Shown here piece after piece: positions 36,513 through 44,678 of a stretch of DNA of 64,000 nucleotides. Source of the stretch: Pseudoalteromonas sp. XI10. Its GTDB lineage: Bacteria; Pseudomonadota; Gammaproteobacteria; Enterobacterales; Alteromonadaceae. How positions within the stretch are numbered: position 1 is the first letter of the stretch; each line of letters begins with the position of its first letter. Under the pieces are notes generated by a model that was not told the origin of the DNA, did not search any database, and worked only from the letters and a program-made list of their open reading frames with translations. The stretch covers positions 1 through 64,000 of the forward strand of contig NZ_LOPY01000062.1 in NCBI RefSeq assembly GCF_001469895.1, given 5' to 3'. The position numbers and the translations under genes were made by a program.

Positions 36513-36544
36513 CCCTTTGGTTTTTGTTGTACCTAACCAAAGGG
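36513..36544 (+). promoter_or_regulatory. Hairpin sequestering the ribosome site of the TonB-dependent receptor
   Basis: CCCTTTGGTT and AACCAAAGGG are exact complements separated by 12 nt. The right arm contains AAAGGG, the Shine-Dalgarno of the receptor, five bases before its ATG. No T run follows, so it does not look like a terminator of the preceding gene. Translational control is inferred from position. Confidence 0.6.
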
Positions 36545-36549
36545 TTTTC

Positions 36550-38607
36550 ATGAAGTTGTCGATACTCTCAGTGCTTGTGAGCACCTCATTATTTAACCAT
36601 CAAGCTTTCGCTAATAATGAGCTAGAACATATTACAACAACCGCCTCGCGCAGCGAAGTGTTGGCAGATCCATTGCCAGTTGTGGTCAGCAGTATTTCAC
36701 AAAAGCAGCTGGCGCTTATCGCTCCTACTCATATTGAACAAGCCCTTAAGCAAGTGGCCGGTGCTAATCTTCAACACGGTAATGGCCAAGAGTATTTGCC
36801 CGCTCTACGTTCACCTGTACTTTCTGGTGCTGGTGCCTGCGGCGGCTTACTTACCGCTGAAGATGGTATTCCACTTCGCGCAGCTGGTTTTTGCAACATC
36901 AATGAATTATTCGAAGCCCACACTGAAATGGCTGAACGTATCGAAGTGCTGAAAGGCCCGGGCTCTGCCCTTTATGGTTCAAATGCAGTGCATGGTGTAG
37001 TCAACGTGATCACGCCAGATACAACCTATGATCACAACCAACTTGGTTTTGATTACGGCTCGTTTGGCTACACTCGCTACAAACTTGGTGCGGGGCGTGA
37101 CTTTGGCCAGCAAGGTTTAGGCATTAATGCCACGATCACCCGAGATACAGGTTATCGTGATGACGAAAGTGTTGATCAAGAAAAGCTATCACTGCGTCAC
37201 CGTTTTGATGGCGAAAAACTAAGTGTAAATACAGGCCTGACTTACACCCACTTAGATCAACAAACGGCTAGCTACATCGAAGGCTTTGAAAGCTATAAGG
37301 ATGAGCAAATAGCTCAGTCTAATTTTGATCCTGATGCATTTCGTAAAGCCCGCTCTTTGCGTGTTTGGTCAAAGCTAAATTGGACACAAGGTGAGGCTAA
37401 CAGCTTTACCCTAACGCCTTATATCCGCGACCAAAACATGACCTTCTTTAAGCATTTTTTACCGGGTACTCCCCTTGAAGAAAATGCTCAGCAAGGTGTT
37501 GGCCTTCAATCAAGCTGGCAGCATAAGTTAACAGGTTCTAGCCTCTTAACAGTTGGCTTTGATGGTGAGCTTACAGATGCTGATTTTTTACAATATCAGG
37601 ATAGCCCAACTGAAGGCTCAGCGTTTTTAGTCGCCACCGTGCCACAAGGCAAACATTATGATTATCAAGTAACTAGCACCCTATTAGCACCGTTTGTGAA
37701 TCTTGATTGGCAACTTGATGAGTTACTTATCAGCCTTGGGGGTCGATACGAGCGTATGCGTTATGACTACGACAACCATATGTTGGCTGGTCGTACAAAA
37801 GAAGATGGTACTGCATGCGCAATGGGCGGATGTCGCTATTCTCGACCAGAAAGCGGTGTAAATCGCTTTACTAACTTTTCGCCTAAGCTTGGATTAAGCT
37901 ATCAATATGCTGATAACCAGTTTATCTACGCCAATGCTTCAGAAGGTTATCGAGCACCGCAAGCGGCAGAGCTTTATCAGTTACAACGCGAACAAAATGT
38001 CGCAGATCTGAAATCTGAAACAGCTAAAAACCTAGAGCTTGGTATAAAAGGTCAACAAGCACAGCTGCATTATGTAGTTAGCATTTATGCGATGAATAAA
38101 AAGAACACGATTTTCCGCGACAGTGATTTTTATTACGTCAATGATGGCCAAACCCAGCATCGTGGTGTTGAGCTTGAGTTAGCCTATGCCATTACGCCAA
38201 GCTTATCGATGCAGTTAGCCGCGAGCCACGCCAAGCATACATACAGTTATGATCAATTGCTCAGCGGGGTTAATATCAATGGTAATCTCATTGATACTGC
38301 ACCACGTAACATCGCTAACTTACAGCTACTTTGGCAAGCAAACGACATAACGCGTGTTGGTCTTGAGCTACATACCACCAGCAGCTACTTCACTGATCCT
38401 AAAAACCAGCATAGCTACGAAGGTCACTCATTAGTAAATTTAAGAGCGGCGTGGCAGCTATCAGCTAACTTTACTGTGACTGCACGAATAAACAATTTAA
38501 CCGACGAACGTTATGCAGAGCGCGCTGACTACACAACATTTAGTGGCGACCGCTACTTTCCGGGTAGACCGCGCAACGCCATGTTATCAGCAAGTTATCA
38601 GTTTTAA
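36550..38607 (+). CDS. TonB-dependent outer-membrane receptor
   Basis: A 685-residue receptor with a signal peptide cleaved near Q-A-F-A. The TonB-box/plug region reads ELEHITTTASRSEVLADPLPVVV, and the plug continues with SGAGACGGLLTAEDGIPL and RIEVLKGPGSALYGSNAVHGVVNVITP. The 22-strand barrel ends in aromatic LSASYQF. Two cysteines in the plug (GAGACGG and GFCNI) and CAMGGC in an extracellular loop are unusual for this family and may form disulfides. The substrate (siderophore, vitamin or other) is not evident. The open frame begins at a TTG; the ATG with AAAGGG is the better start and gives a proper signal peptide. Confidence 0.94.
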   Translation: MKLSILSVLVSTSLFNHQAFANNELEHITTTASRSEVLADPLPVVVSSISQKQLALIAPTHIEQALKQVAGANLQHGNGQEYLPALRSPVLSGAGACGGLLTAEDGIPLRAAGFCNINELFEAHTEMAERIEVLKGPGSALYGSNAVHGVVNVITPDTTYDHNQLGFDYGSFGYTRYKLGAGRDFGQQGLGINATITRDTGYRDDESVDQEKLSLRHRFDGEKLSVNTGLTYTHLDQQTASYIEGFESYKDEQIAQSNFDPDAFRKARSLRVWSKLNWTQGEANSFTLTPYIRDQNMTFFKHFLPGTPLEENAQQGVGLQSSWQHKLTGSSLLTVGFDGELTDADFLQYQDSPTEGSAFLVATVPQGKHYDYQVTSTLLAPFVNLDWQLDELLISLGGRYERMRYDYDNHMLAGRTKEDGTACAMGGCRYSRPESGVNRFTNFSPKLGLSYQYADNQFIYANASEGYRAPQAAELYQLQREQNVADLKSETAKNLELGIKGQQAQLHYVVSIYAMNKKNTIFRDSDFYYVNDGQTQHRGVELELAYAITPSLSMQLAASHAKHTYSYDQLLSGVNINGNLIDTAPRNIANLQLLWQANDITRVGLELHTTSSYFTDPKNQHSYEGHSLVNLRAAWQLSANFTVTARINNLTDERYAERADYTTFSGDRYFPGRPRNAMLSASYQF

Positions 38608-38703
38608 GTAACCGCATTATTTGGTGAGCTATCTCATAGTTCACCCACGCTGTTTAGTGTTTTGGTATGATAAATGTACCTATTGCTATAGTTTCTAAAC
38701 AGC

Positions 38704-39894
38704 GTGTCATCTTCTCAAAATCTAATTCGTAACCTTCTTTTAGTGCTGGGCATTTTTCTTATTGCAGCCAGTTTGCGAGCCCCTATCACTGGTATTGCAC
38801 CGGTGCTTGAACAGATCATTGATCAATTTAAGTTAAATGCATCACAAGCAGGCATGTTGACGACTTTACCTTTAATTGCATTTGCTATTGCTTCACCTAT
38901 GGCAGCAAGCCTCGCTAAAAAATGCGGCCTTGAATTATCACTGTTTATTGCCCTTGTATTAATAGGCATTGGGGTTGTGTCTCGTGTTATTGATTCTGCC
39001 ACAGTACTATTTATTGGTACTGCAGTGATTGGTGTCGGTATCGCGATTGGCAATGTGTTGTTACCAAGTTTGATAAAACGTGACTTTCCACACAAAGTCG
39101 CTGTGATGACGTCTAGTTATGTTTTAGCGATGGGCATATTTGGTGGCAGCTATTCAGCACTCATCATTCCGCTGGCTGAGTATAAAGAACTTGGCTGGCA
39201 ATTGGCGCTTGCCAGTTATGCCTTATTGGTTGTGCTGGCTATTGTGGTGTGGTTACCACAACTTAAGCAACATACCATGCCAAAACAGGCACATGTGTCG
39301 AACAATACACAAAGCAAAATTTGGCATTCTGCACTTGCTTGGCAAATTACGTTATTGCTTGGCTTTAACTCATTTTTCACTTATATCATGTTAGGTTGGC
39401 TACCCAGCATTTTAATAGAAGGCGGCCACAGTGCGCAGCACGCCGGAGCTTTGCAAGGCGCCTTTCAAGTAGCCTCAGCGCTACCAGGTATTGTGCTTAT
39501 TCCACTACTTGCCAAATTAAAAGATCAACGCATCTTAACCCTAAGCCTGGCATTACTTGGCGCGCTTTGTTCTGTTGGGTTATTAGTTGCGCCTAGTTTT
39601 GCGATGCTTTGGTCAGTCACCTTAGGTTTTTGCTCAGGTGCCTGTTTTATATTGGGCTTATCATTTGTAAGCCTGCGCACTCATGACTCAATGCAAGCGG
39701 CAGCGTTATCGGGTATGGCACAATGTATCGGGTATTTATTGGCTGCAACAGGCCCTATTATTGCGGGCGCCTTACATAGTTATTTTAATAACTGGGCAGG
39801 AGCACTTTGGCTGTGTATTGCATCTAGCCTGTTATGTGCTTTATTTGGTTACTTAAGTGGCCGAAATATCACTATCGACCAACAAGCAAAATAA
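38704..39894 (+). CDS. CynX/NimT-family MFS transporter
   Basis: A 396-residue, 12-helix transporter. The beginning LRAPITGIAPVLEQI and the following GMLTTLPLIAFAIASPMAASLAKKCG are characteristic of the CynX/NimT (cyanate/nitroimidazole) group. The start is a GTG with no good ribosome site upstream, so the exact N terminus is uncertain. No cyanase gene is nearby; the substrate is unknown. Confidence 0.88.
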   Translation: MSSSQNLIRNLLLVLGIFLIAASLRAPITGIAPVLEQIIDQFKLNASQAGMLTTLPLIAFAIASPMAASLAKKCGLELSLFIALVLIGIGVVSRVIDSATVLFIGTAVIGVGIAIGNVLLPSLIKRDFPHKVAVMTSSYVLAMGIFGGSYSALIIPLAEYKELGWQLALASYALLVVLAIVVWLPQLKQHTMPKQAHVSNNTQSKIWHSALAWQITLLLGFNSFFTYIMLGWLPSILIEGGHSAQHAGALQGAFQVASALPGIVLIPLLAKLKDQRILTLSLALLGALCSVGLLVAPSFAMLWSVTLGFCSGACFILGLSFVSLRTHDSMQAAALSGMAQCIGYLLAATGPIIAGALHSYFNNWAGALWLCIASSLLCALFGYLSGRNITIDQQAK

Positions 39895-39902
39895 AACCGC
39901 AG

Positions 39903-40313
39903 CTACTTAGGTGCGGTTTCAAAAGCGCTCATATTACTTAGGTTATCTAGCCAAGGTTTATGTGAGCGATACCAAATATGCGCTTTAGGAATAAGCTCAT
40001 CAGCTTGCTCTACGGCGCCAATACGTAAGCCATAAATACGCTCACCTGTACCTACAGAAGTCGCATACAAGGCTGTACCACAGTTACCACAAAACCCTTG
40101 CGCACGCTGATTACCACTCTCAGCAATTTTTATATATTCTTTTGGCTCAGCACCTGTAAAAGTAACCCCATCTGGCACAGACACCACAACGGTACGAAAA
40201 GGCGCACCCGAGATAATTTGGCAGTCAGTGCAGTGACAGTTAATCACTTTATTTTCATCAACTTCTGCGTGGTAAGTGACTTCACCACAATGGCAACGGC
40301 CGGTAACCTTCAT
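39903..40313 (-). CDS. GFA family zinc protein
   Basis: A 136-residue protein of the glutathione-dependent formaldehyde-activating (GFA/DUF636) fold. Zinc-binding cysteines are visible in CHCGEVTYHA, NCHCTDCQIISGAPF and GFCGNCGTALYAT. Most members have no proven enzymatic role. It lies directly downstream of the desaturase gene with essentially no gap, so the two are cotranscribed. Confidence 0.92.
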   Translation of the reverse strand: MKVTGRCHCGEVTYHAEVDENKVINCHCTDCQIISGAPFRTVVVSVPDGVTFTGAEPKEYIKIAESGNQRAQGFCGNCGTALYATSVGTGERIYGLRIGAVEQADELIPKAHIWYRSHKPWLDNLSNMSAFETAPK

Positions 40314-40314
40314 A

Positions 40315-41328
40315 TTAAACTCCTTGTTGAGATGGCTGCTCTTTTACAGGGTAATGATTAGCCTGTTTCAAGCTTTGGAAATCATTAAAACGTACCCCAT
40401 GCTGGGCCATAATAGGACGTATTTTTTTGCTTATCAATTGTCTAATATAAAAGGGCTGATTCGGCACAAAATGATGGATTGTATGGGTGCGGCCAAAATC
40501 AAAACAAAATAACTGAAACGGTAAAAACCAGCGGCTGGTGATCACATGCGTTTGCTCAAGCAAATTATTTACACCACCATAATAATGCATTGAAGATGTC
40601 ACTAAGTTAAGAGAACTAGAACGAATAATATTAGGCACGATAAGTACCACCATTAAAAACTCGGCTCCCGCCAATAACTCAGCTCCCCAATCAGGCAATG
40701 TAAATGGCTGCACAAACTGCACAGCGTAATAAGCAATTACCCCATAAAGAATCGCAAAATATGCGGTTGCAATCGGAAAGCCTGCATTAAACACCCGTAA
40801 AAACTTAAAGCCATTAATTTCTTTACTAAATCGCTTGGTATTGATTAATAAACCTAGCAGACCATCAGTGATGACCAAGGCTCTCAAAAATGGCGATTTA
40901 ATGCCATTGCCCACTAAACGCTCTTCTAAATCTTGCGACGTGCCGGATACTTTATGGTGATGTAAATGAATTTTTCTGCGATACCAAGGATTAACCGTAT
41001 TGGGCCTCATAAGCCACACGGTTAACATCATAAAGTTATGTATAAAAGGACGATTACTAAAATACTGCTTATGGATAAGGTCATGCTCAAGCTCATGCGA
41101 TACCGAGGTAATAAAGGCAGCCAGAATAATACACAGCCACGAGGGAATAATCGCTAAGTAATAAAGTGTCGCAACACCAATTAGTGAGCACAACGACACC
41201 AGCAGAATAATCATAGCAAGTGTATTTTGCTGGTTTAATATAGGGAAACGCGCTCTAAGCGATTGCTCCTCAGCCTTAATGGCTGTAACAATCGCCTTTA
41301 TATTTTGCTTTGCGGTTAATTCTGACAT
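40315..41328 (-). CDS. Membrane fatty acid desaturase
   Basis: A 337-residue membrane di-iron enzyme. The three histidine boxes are HELEHD, HLHHH and HTIHH, in the normal order, between four to six hydrophobic helices. Such enzymes insert double bonds into, or hydroxylate, lipid acyl chains. The open frame begins at a GTG at 41331 directly before the ATG at 41328; neither has a strong ribosome site. It is upstream of the GFA gene in a two-gene unit. Regioselectivity cannot be inferred. Confidence 0.88.
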   Translation of the reverse strand: MSELTAKQNIKAIVTAIKAEEQSLRARFPILNQQNTLAMIILLVSLCSLIGVATLYYLAIIPSWLCIILAAFITSVSHELEHDLIHKQYFSNRPFIHNFMMLTVWLMRPNTVNPWYRRKIHLHHHKVSGTSQDLEERLVGNGIKSPFLRALVITDGLLGLLINTKRFSKEINGFKFLRVFNAGFPIATAYFAILYGVIAYYAVQFVQPFTLPDWGAELLAGAEFLMVVLIVPNIIRSSSLNLVTSSMHYYGGVNNLLEQTHVITSRWFLPFQLFCFDFGRTHTIHHFVPNQPFYIRQLISKKIRPIMAQHGVRFNDFQSLKQANHYPVKEQPSQQGV

Positions 41329-41374
41329 CACAAGCTTTGCTAACTGATTGATGTCAAAATCATACCTTAATTAA

Positions 41375-43546
41375 CTACTGCTCTCGAGAAAATTGCGTTA
41401 AAAATGGCACTACATCATTTGCTGGCAATGGCTTAGAAAAGTAATATCCTTGGATATAATCACAACCTGCTTCGGTTAGTACAGCCAATTGCTCGCGCTC
41501 TTCAACCCCTTCTGCAACGACTTTAATACCCAATACACGACTCATTTGAATAATCGATTTCACCAACGCTTCGTCGCCTAAATCAACATGTACTTCATCA
41601 ATAAATGACTTATCAAGTTTAAGTACATCGACCGGAAAACGGCGCAAGTAGCTAAGAGATGAATAACCCGTACCAAAATCATCTAGCGAAATTAAACACC
41701 CAGCTTGCTTCAACTGCTTTAACACATCGAGATGATTGGTATTTTCTGGCGCTAAAACACTTTCGGTTAATTCAAATGAAATTTGTGATGGCTTAACCCC
41801 TTGTCCTTTAATAATCTCAAGCCATGCATTACGTTCAGGGTTAAACTCAGTAAATTCAAATAAAGAGCGGTTTACGTTAAAAACAAAGCTTTCATAACCT
41901 TGTGCTTCTAACGCCTTTATTTGCTGACAGGTTTTAATCAACACGAGTTCGCCGAGAGGAATAATCACCCGCGACTCTTCTGCAAGCGGAATAAACTCGG
42001 CTGGTGATACCCATTGCCCTTGGTTGTTCCATCGCACTAAACTTTCGAATTTAGCGACCGTGTTATTTTCAATATCAATAATAGGTTGAAAATACACATC
42101 AATTTCGTTGCTCTTCACGGCTTGTGTAAGCTGCTCAACCAACTGGTTATGTTTTTTGACCTTGTTATCCATTTCTTTACAGAAAAACAGGTACTCATCG
42201 CCTGTTTGTTTTGCATTCAAGGTAGCAAGCTCTGCTTGGCGTATTAAGCGACGGGCTATTTTTTCGATTTTTTCTTGTGAACTAACAGCGCCAGTTTGCT
42301 CAAATCGACTAATGCCCAGCGTAACTGACACCTGCTGACTAATGCCGCCAATAGAAACGGGCTCAACAAGTAACGCGGTAATTTGTTTACAAACATGTTC
42401 AAGTTCACTGACATGCTGATAAGTTTGTAAAATGGCAAAACTATCACCATCGATACGCGAAAAAGCAGACTCTTTAAAACTGCTATTTAGTCGCTCTGAA
42501 AGCTCACATAAAACCTTATCGCCAAAGGTTAAGCCGTAAACTGTGTTGATATCTTGAAACTTATCAACATCAAAGTAGATCACGGCTAAGTTAGTATTCT
42601 CATCATCTTGATACGACAAAGATGATAGCAATTGGCATAAGTACTCTTTGAAGTAAAAACGATTAGTTAAACCGGTGAGTTGATCGTGGTTAGCGTGAAA
42701 ATAAATTTTCTGCTCAGCTTCTTTTTTCTCGGTGATATCCAAAATAAACGCCACATAACAATCTTCATCATTATTTTGCATTTTGGTTATCGATAAAAAT
42801 TGCGTATACAACTTACCTTGTTTGGTTTTATTAGTGATTTCACCAGACCACTTACCCTCTGTATTGATTTGGTGCCACATTACTTTATAAAAATGCGGAT
42901 CATACTTATTTGAGCTTAAAATTTTTGGATTTTGCCCTAAGACTTCATCCAACGAATAGCCCGTCATTTTCGTAAATGCGGTATTCGCATAAGTAATATG
43001 CACATTGTGGTCGCAAATAAAAATTGCTTCGTGGCTTTGCTCAATCAATTGGTTTGCAAAATCTAATTTAGCAATAAAACGGTCTTTTTCGATTTCACGC
43101 TGGATAAGACCAGTAAATAACGAGAAAAAAGACTCAATTTGCATCGCATCATTTATTTCGTGCTGAAATAGCGCGACAAGAATAGTATCGGTTTTGCCCG
43201 ATATACTTTGTAAAGGCACACCCACATAGGCTTCGATACCCATATCAACGAGCATTTGATCATTAGGGAATAATTGCTGAACGCCCGAACTGAAACTAGA
43301 GATGCTACCACAGCTAACATCATTACAAGGCGTACAGCGGATATCGTAGCTGATGTTTTCAACAATTTCGTCATGCGCACACAAAGCTATAGTCGTTGCA
43401 TGCAAAGTTGACTCATCGACTTGAGCTAAAAAAACATGAGAAGCACCAAGCACTTCTGATAAAGACAGGCATATTGCATTATAAAAGTTCTCACTTTTAA
43501 GATTTGAAATGCTTTCAACAATACGCTTTAAGTCGTATGTACCCAC
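41375..43546 (-). CDS. GAF-PAS-GGDEF-EAL cyclic-di-GMP protein with degenerate GGDEF
   Basis: A 723-residue soluble protein. An N-terminal GAF-like domain (about 15-160, with a Cys-rich RCTPCNDVSC loop) is followed by PAS (about 165-280, EQSHEAIFICDHNVHITYANTAFTKMTGYSL), GGDEF (about 285-450) and EAL (about 465-715). The GGDEF active site reads DGDSF (366-370), which should abolish cyclase activity. The EAL site reads ESL (501-503), with DDFGTGYSSLSYLRRFPVDV and LDKSFI intact. I therefore infer a c-di-GMP phosphodiesterase whose GGDEF part may be a GTP sensor. It is monocistronic; the GAF and PAS ligands are unknown. Confidence 0.94.
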   Translation of the reverse strand: MGTYDLKRIVESISNLKSENFYNAICLSLSEVLGASHVFLAQVDESTLHATTIALCAHDEIVENISYDIRCTPCNDVSCGSISSFSSGVQQLFPNDQMLVDMGIEAYVGVPLQSISGKTDTILVALFQHEINDAMQIESFFSLFTGLIQREIEKDRFIAKLDFANQLIEQSHEAIFICDHNVHITYANTAFTKMTGYSLDEVLGQNPKILSSNKYDPHFYKVMWHQINTEGKWSGEITNKTKQGKLYTQFLSITKMQNNDEDCYVAFILDITEKKEAEQKIYFHANHDQLTGLTNRFYFKEYLCQLLSSLSYQDDENTNLAVIYFDVDKFQDINTVYGLTFGDKVLCELSERLNSSFKESAFSRIDGDSFAILQTYQHVSELEHVCKQITALLVEPVSIGGISQQVSVTLGISRFEQTGAVSSQEKIEKIARRLIRQAELATLNAKQTGDEYLFFCKEMDNKVKKHNQLVEQLTQAVKSNEIDVYFQPIIDIENNTVAKFESLVRWNNQGQWVSPAEFIPLAEESRVIIPLGELVLIKTCQQIKALEAQGYESFVFNVNRSLFEFTEFNPERNAWLEIIKGQGVKPSQISFELTESVLAPENTNHLDVLKQLKQAGCLISLDDFGTGYSSLSYLRRFPVDVLKLDKSFIDEVHVDLGDEALVKSIIQMSRVLGIKVVAEGVEEREQLAVLTEAGCDYIQGYYFSKPLPANDVVPFLTQFSREQ

Positions 43547-43794
43547 GCTAAGCTACCTTACCCGATAATGTGCACTAAGTGATTGACTTCACTTATACTT
43601 AAGACCATAAATTGTATTATAAGATGTATTCAAACACCATCGTACTCTAGTCTTAAATGATTAATTTTCAACCAAATAAACACACTTTTTTCAGGGTTAT
43701 TTGTAGATTAAGCATAGTTTGAACTTTACCGCTTAGAAATAGAACAAAAGTGCTTTAATAGAGTTGAAGTTGGTACTTAGATTTGAGTTATAGG

Positions 43795-43837
43795 CTCTGG
43801 GTGATAGGCTTTAGGCTCTAGGCTCTAGGCTCTAGGC
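43795..43837. repeat. GGCTCTA short tandem repeat
   Basis: The heptamer GGCTCTA occurs in near-perfect tandem copies (with flanking TAGGCT variants) immediately before repeat copy A. It looks like replication slippage. Confidence 0.7.
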
Positions 43838-44013
43838 AAAATGTACCCGTATGAATGGCTTTAGCCATGAATTATATTTTCAGCATTGCTGGTTCGGCAT
43901 TCATGGTTCGGCAGTAAACTACCTCCTACAATGCTTTTACGAATTGAATTGCTAAGGGTGGTTGCAAAAACCCAATAACCGCACCGCTCGGCTAAAAACT
44001 GACAGCTGATGGC
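43838..44013. repeat. Direct repeat copy A (REP-like foldback)
   Basis: This copy is nearly identical to copy B, about 233 bp to the right, from AAATGTACCCGTA through CTGACAGCTGATGG. It contains the imperfect palindrome TGGCTTTAGCCA and complementary CATGAA/TTCATG blocks, so a single strand folds back. There is no coding capacity. Confidence 0.85.
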
Positions 44014-44070
44014 TGAACTTTTAATTAACTCTGAATATAGAATTGAGTTGTAGGCTTAAGGCGCTAGGCT

Positions 44071-44246
44071 AAATGCACCCGTAGGAATGGCTTTAGCCAT
44101 GAATTATATTTTTCAGCATTGCTGGTTCGGCATTCATGGTTCGGCAGTAAACTACCTCCTACAATGCTTTTACGAATTAAATTGCTGAGGGTGGTTTCAT
44201 AACCCAACAACCGCAACGCTCGGCTAAAAACTGACAGCTGATGGTT
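44071..44246. repeat. Direct repeat copy B (REP-like foldback)
   Basis: This copy starts AAATGCACCC and then GTAGGAATGGCTTTAGCCAT. The GTAG tetranucleotide followed by a palindrome is the hallmark of REP sequences. A matching CCTAC lies about 75 bp on, making an inverted pair like a BIME. Confidence 0.85.
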
Positions 44247-44253
44247 GGTAGCT

Positions 44254-44320
44254 TTTTCAGGCATAAAAAAACCCCAGCAAAACTGCTGGGGTCATAAAAG
44301 TGGTACCAGTAGGCGGACTT
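44254..44320 (-). repeat. Duplicated tRNA-Leu 3' end plus terminator (remote copy)
   Basis: This 67-bp segment is identical to 44371-44437, which covers the last 20 nt of tRNA-Leu (including CCA) and its terminator. Here the tRNA body is missing and is replaced by about 50 bp holding a GCCACG/CGTGGC hairpin. Confidence 0.85.
44265..44292 (-). terminator. Duplicate intrinsic terminator
   Basis: On the minus strand, CCCCAGCA and TGCTGGGG form the stem and seven T follow. It is an exact copy of the tRNA terminator. Confidence 0.85.
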
Positions 44321-44381
44321 TTACTTGCTTCAGTGCCACGCCCCGCGTGGCGCTCAAGTCCGCTAAAGACTTTTCAGGCAT

Positions 44382-44409
44382 AAAAAAACCCCAGCAAAAC
44401 TGCTGGGGT
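44382..44409 (-). terminator. Intrinsic terminator of tRNA-Leu
   Basis: The same stem CCCCAGCA/TGCTGGGG with T7, starting about nine bases after the tRNA CCA end. Confidence 0.92.
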
Positions 44410-44417
44410 CATAAAAG

Positions 44418-44502
44418 TGGTACCAGTAGGCGGACTTGAACCGCCACGCCCGAAGGCAACGGATTTTGAATCCGTCATGTCTACCAATTCCATCATACTG
44501 GC
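44418..44502 (-). tRNA. tRNA-Leu (anticodon CAA)
   Basis: An 85-nt tRNA with encoded CCA. Acceptor GCCAGTA pairs with TACTGGT (first pair G-U). The anticodon stem ACGGA/TCCGT encloses TTCAAAA, giving anticodon CAA for UUG codons. A variable arm TTGCCTTCGGGCG of class II size and the T arm GGCGG-TTCAAGT-CCGCC are present, as expected for tRNA-Leu. The gene has its own promoter and terminator. Its 3' 20 nt are duplicated 117 bp away. Confidence 0.95.
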
Positions 44503-44595
44503 TTCATTTTTCTTTAACCTTCTAAACACGAGAAGATAAAGAAAAACCACTTTAGAGCAAAAGCTTTTTTAACTGCTTTTGTCTCTATGCCAAGC

Positions 44596-44623
44596 ATTAT
44601 ACAAAGAATGGGTAAGGCAGCAA
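44596..44623 (-). promoter_or_regulatory. Sigma-70 promoter of tRNA-Leu
   Basis: On the minus strand, TTGCTG and a perfect TATAAT are spaced by 16 bp. The predicted start lies about 85-90 nt before the tRNA, and the leader contains a TCTTTAACCTTCT/AGAAGATAAAGA stem. Confidence 0.82.
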
Positions 44624-44678
44624 GCGTTTTGTGCGGCGTCACTGAACAACCGCACAATAATTAAACAAGTTGTTAACT

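Larger units (their letters stand above)
43547..44253. other. Gene-free region dominated by repeats
   Basis: No credible gene is found in this stretch upstream of the c-di-GMP gene. The first 230 bp are A/T rich and likely hold its promoter. From about 43.78 kb it consists of GGCTCTA iterations and two long direct repeats. Short frames through the repeats lack ribosome sites and family features. Confidence 0.75.

Noticed and set aside
43795..43837. Possible CRISPR-like array of GGCTCTA units
   Set aside because: The units are heptamers in direct tandem without spacers, and no cas genes are present; it is a slippage repeat.
44064..44264. 66-codon frame on the minus strand through repeat copy B
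   Set aside because: It lies wholly in repetitive DNA, has no ribosome site, and no family resemblance.
44254..44437. A second complete tRNA-Leu gene
   Set aside because: Only the last 20 nt of the tRNA are repeated; no anticodon, D or acceptor 5' sequence is present in the remote copy.
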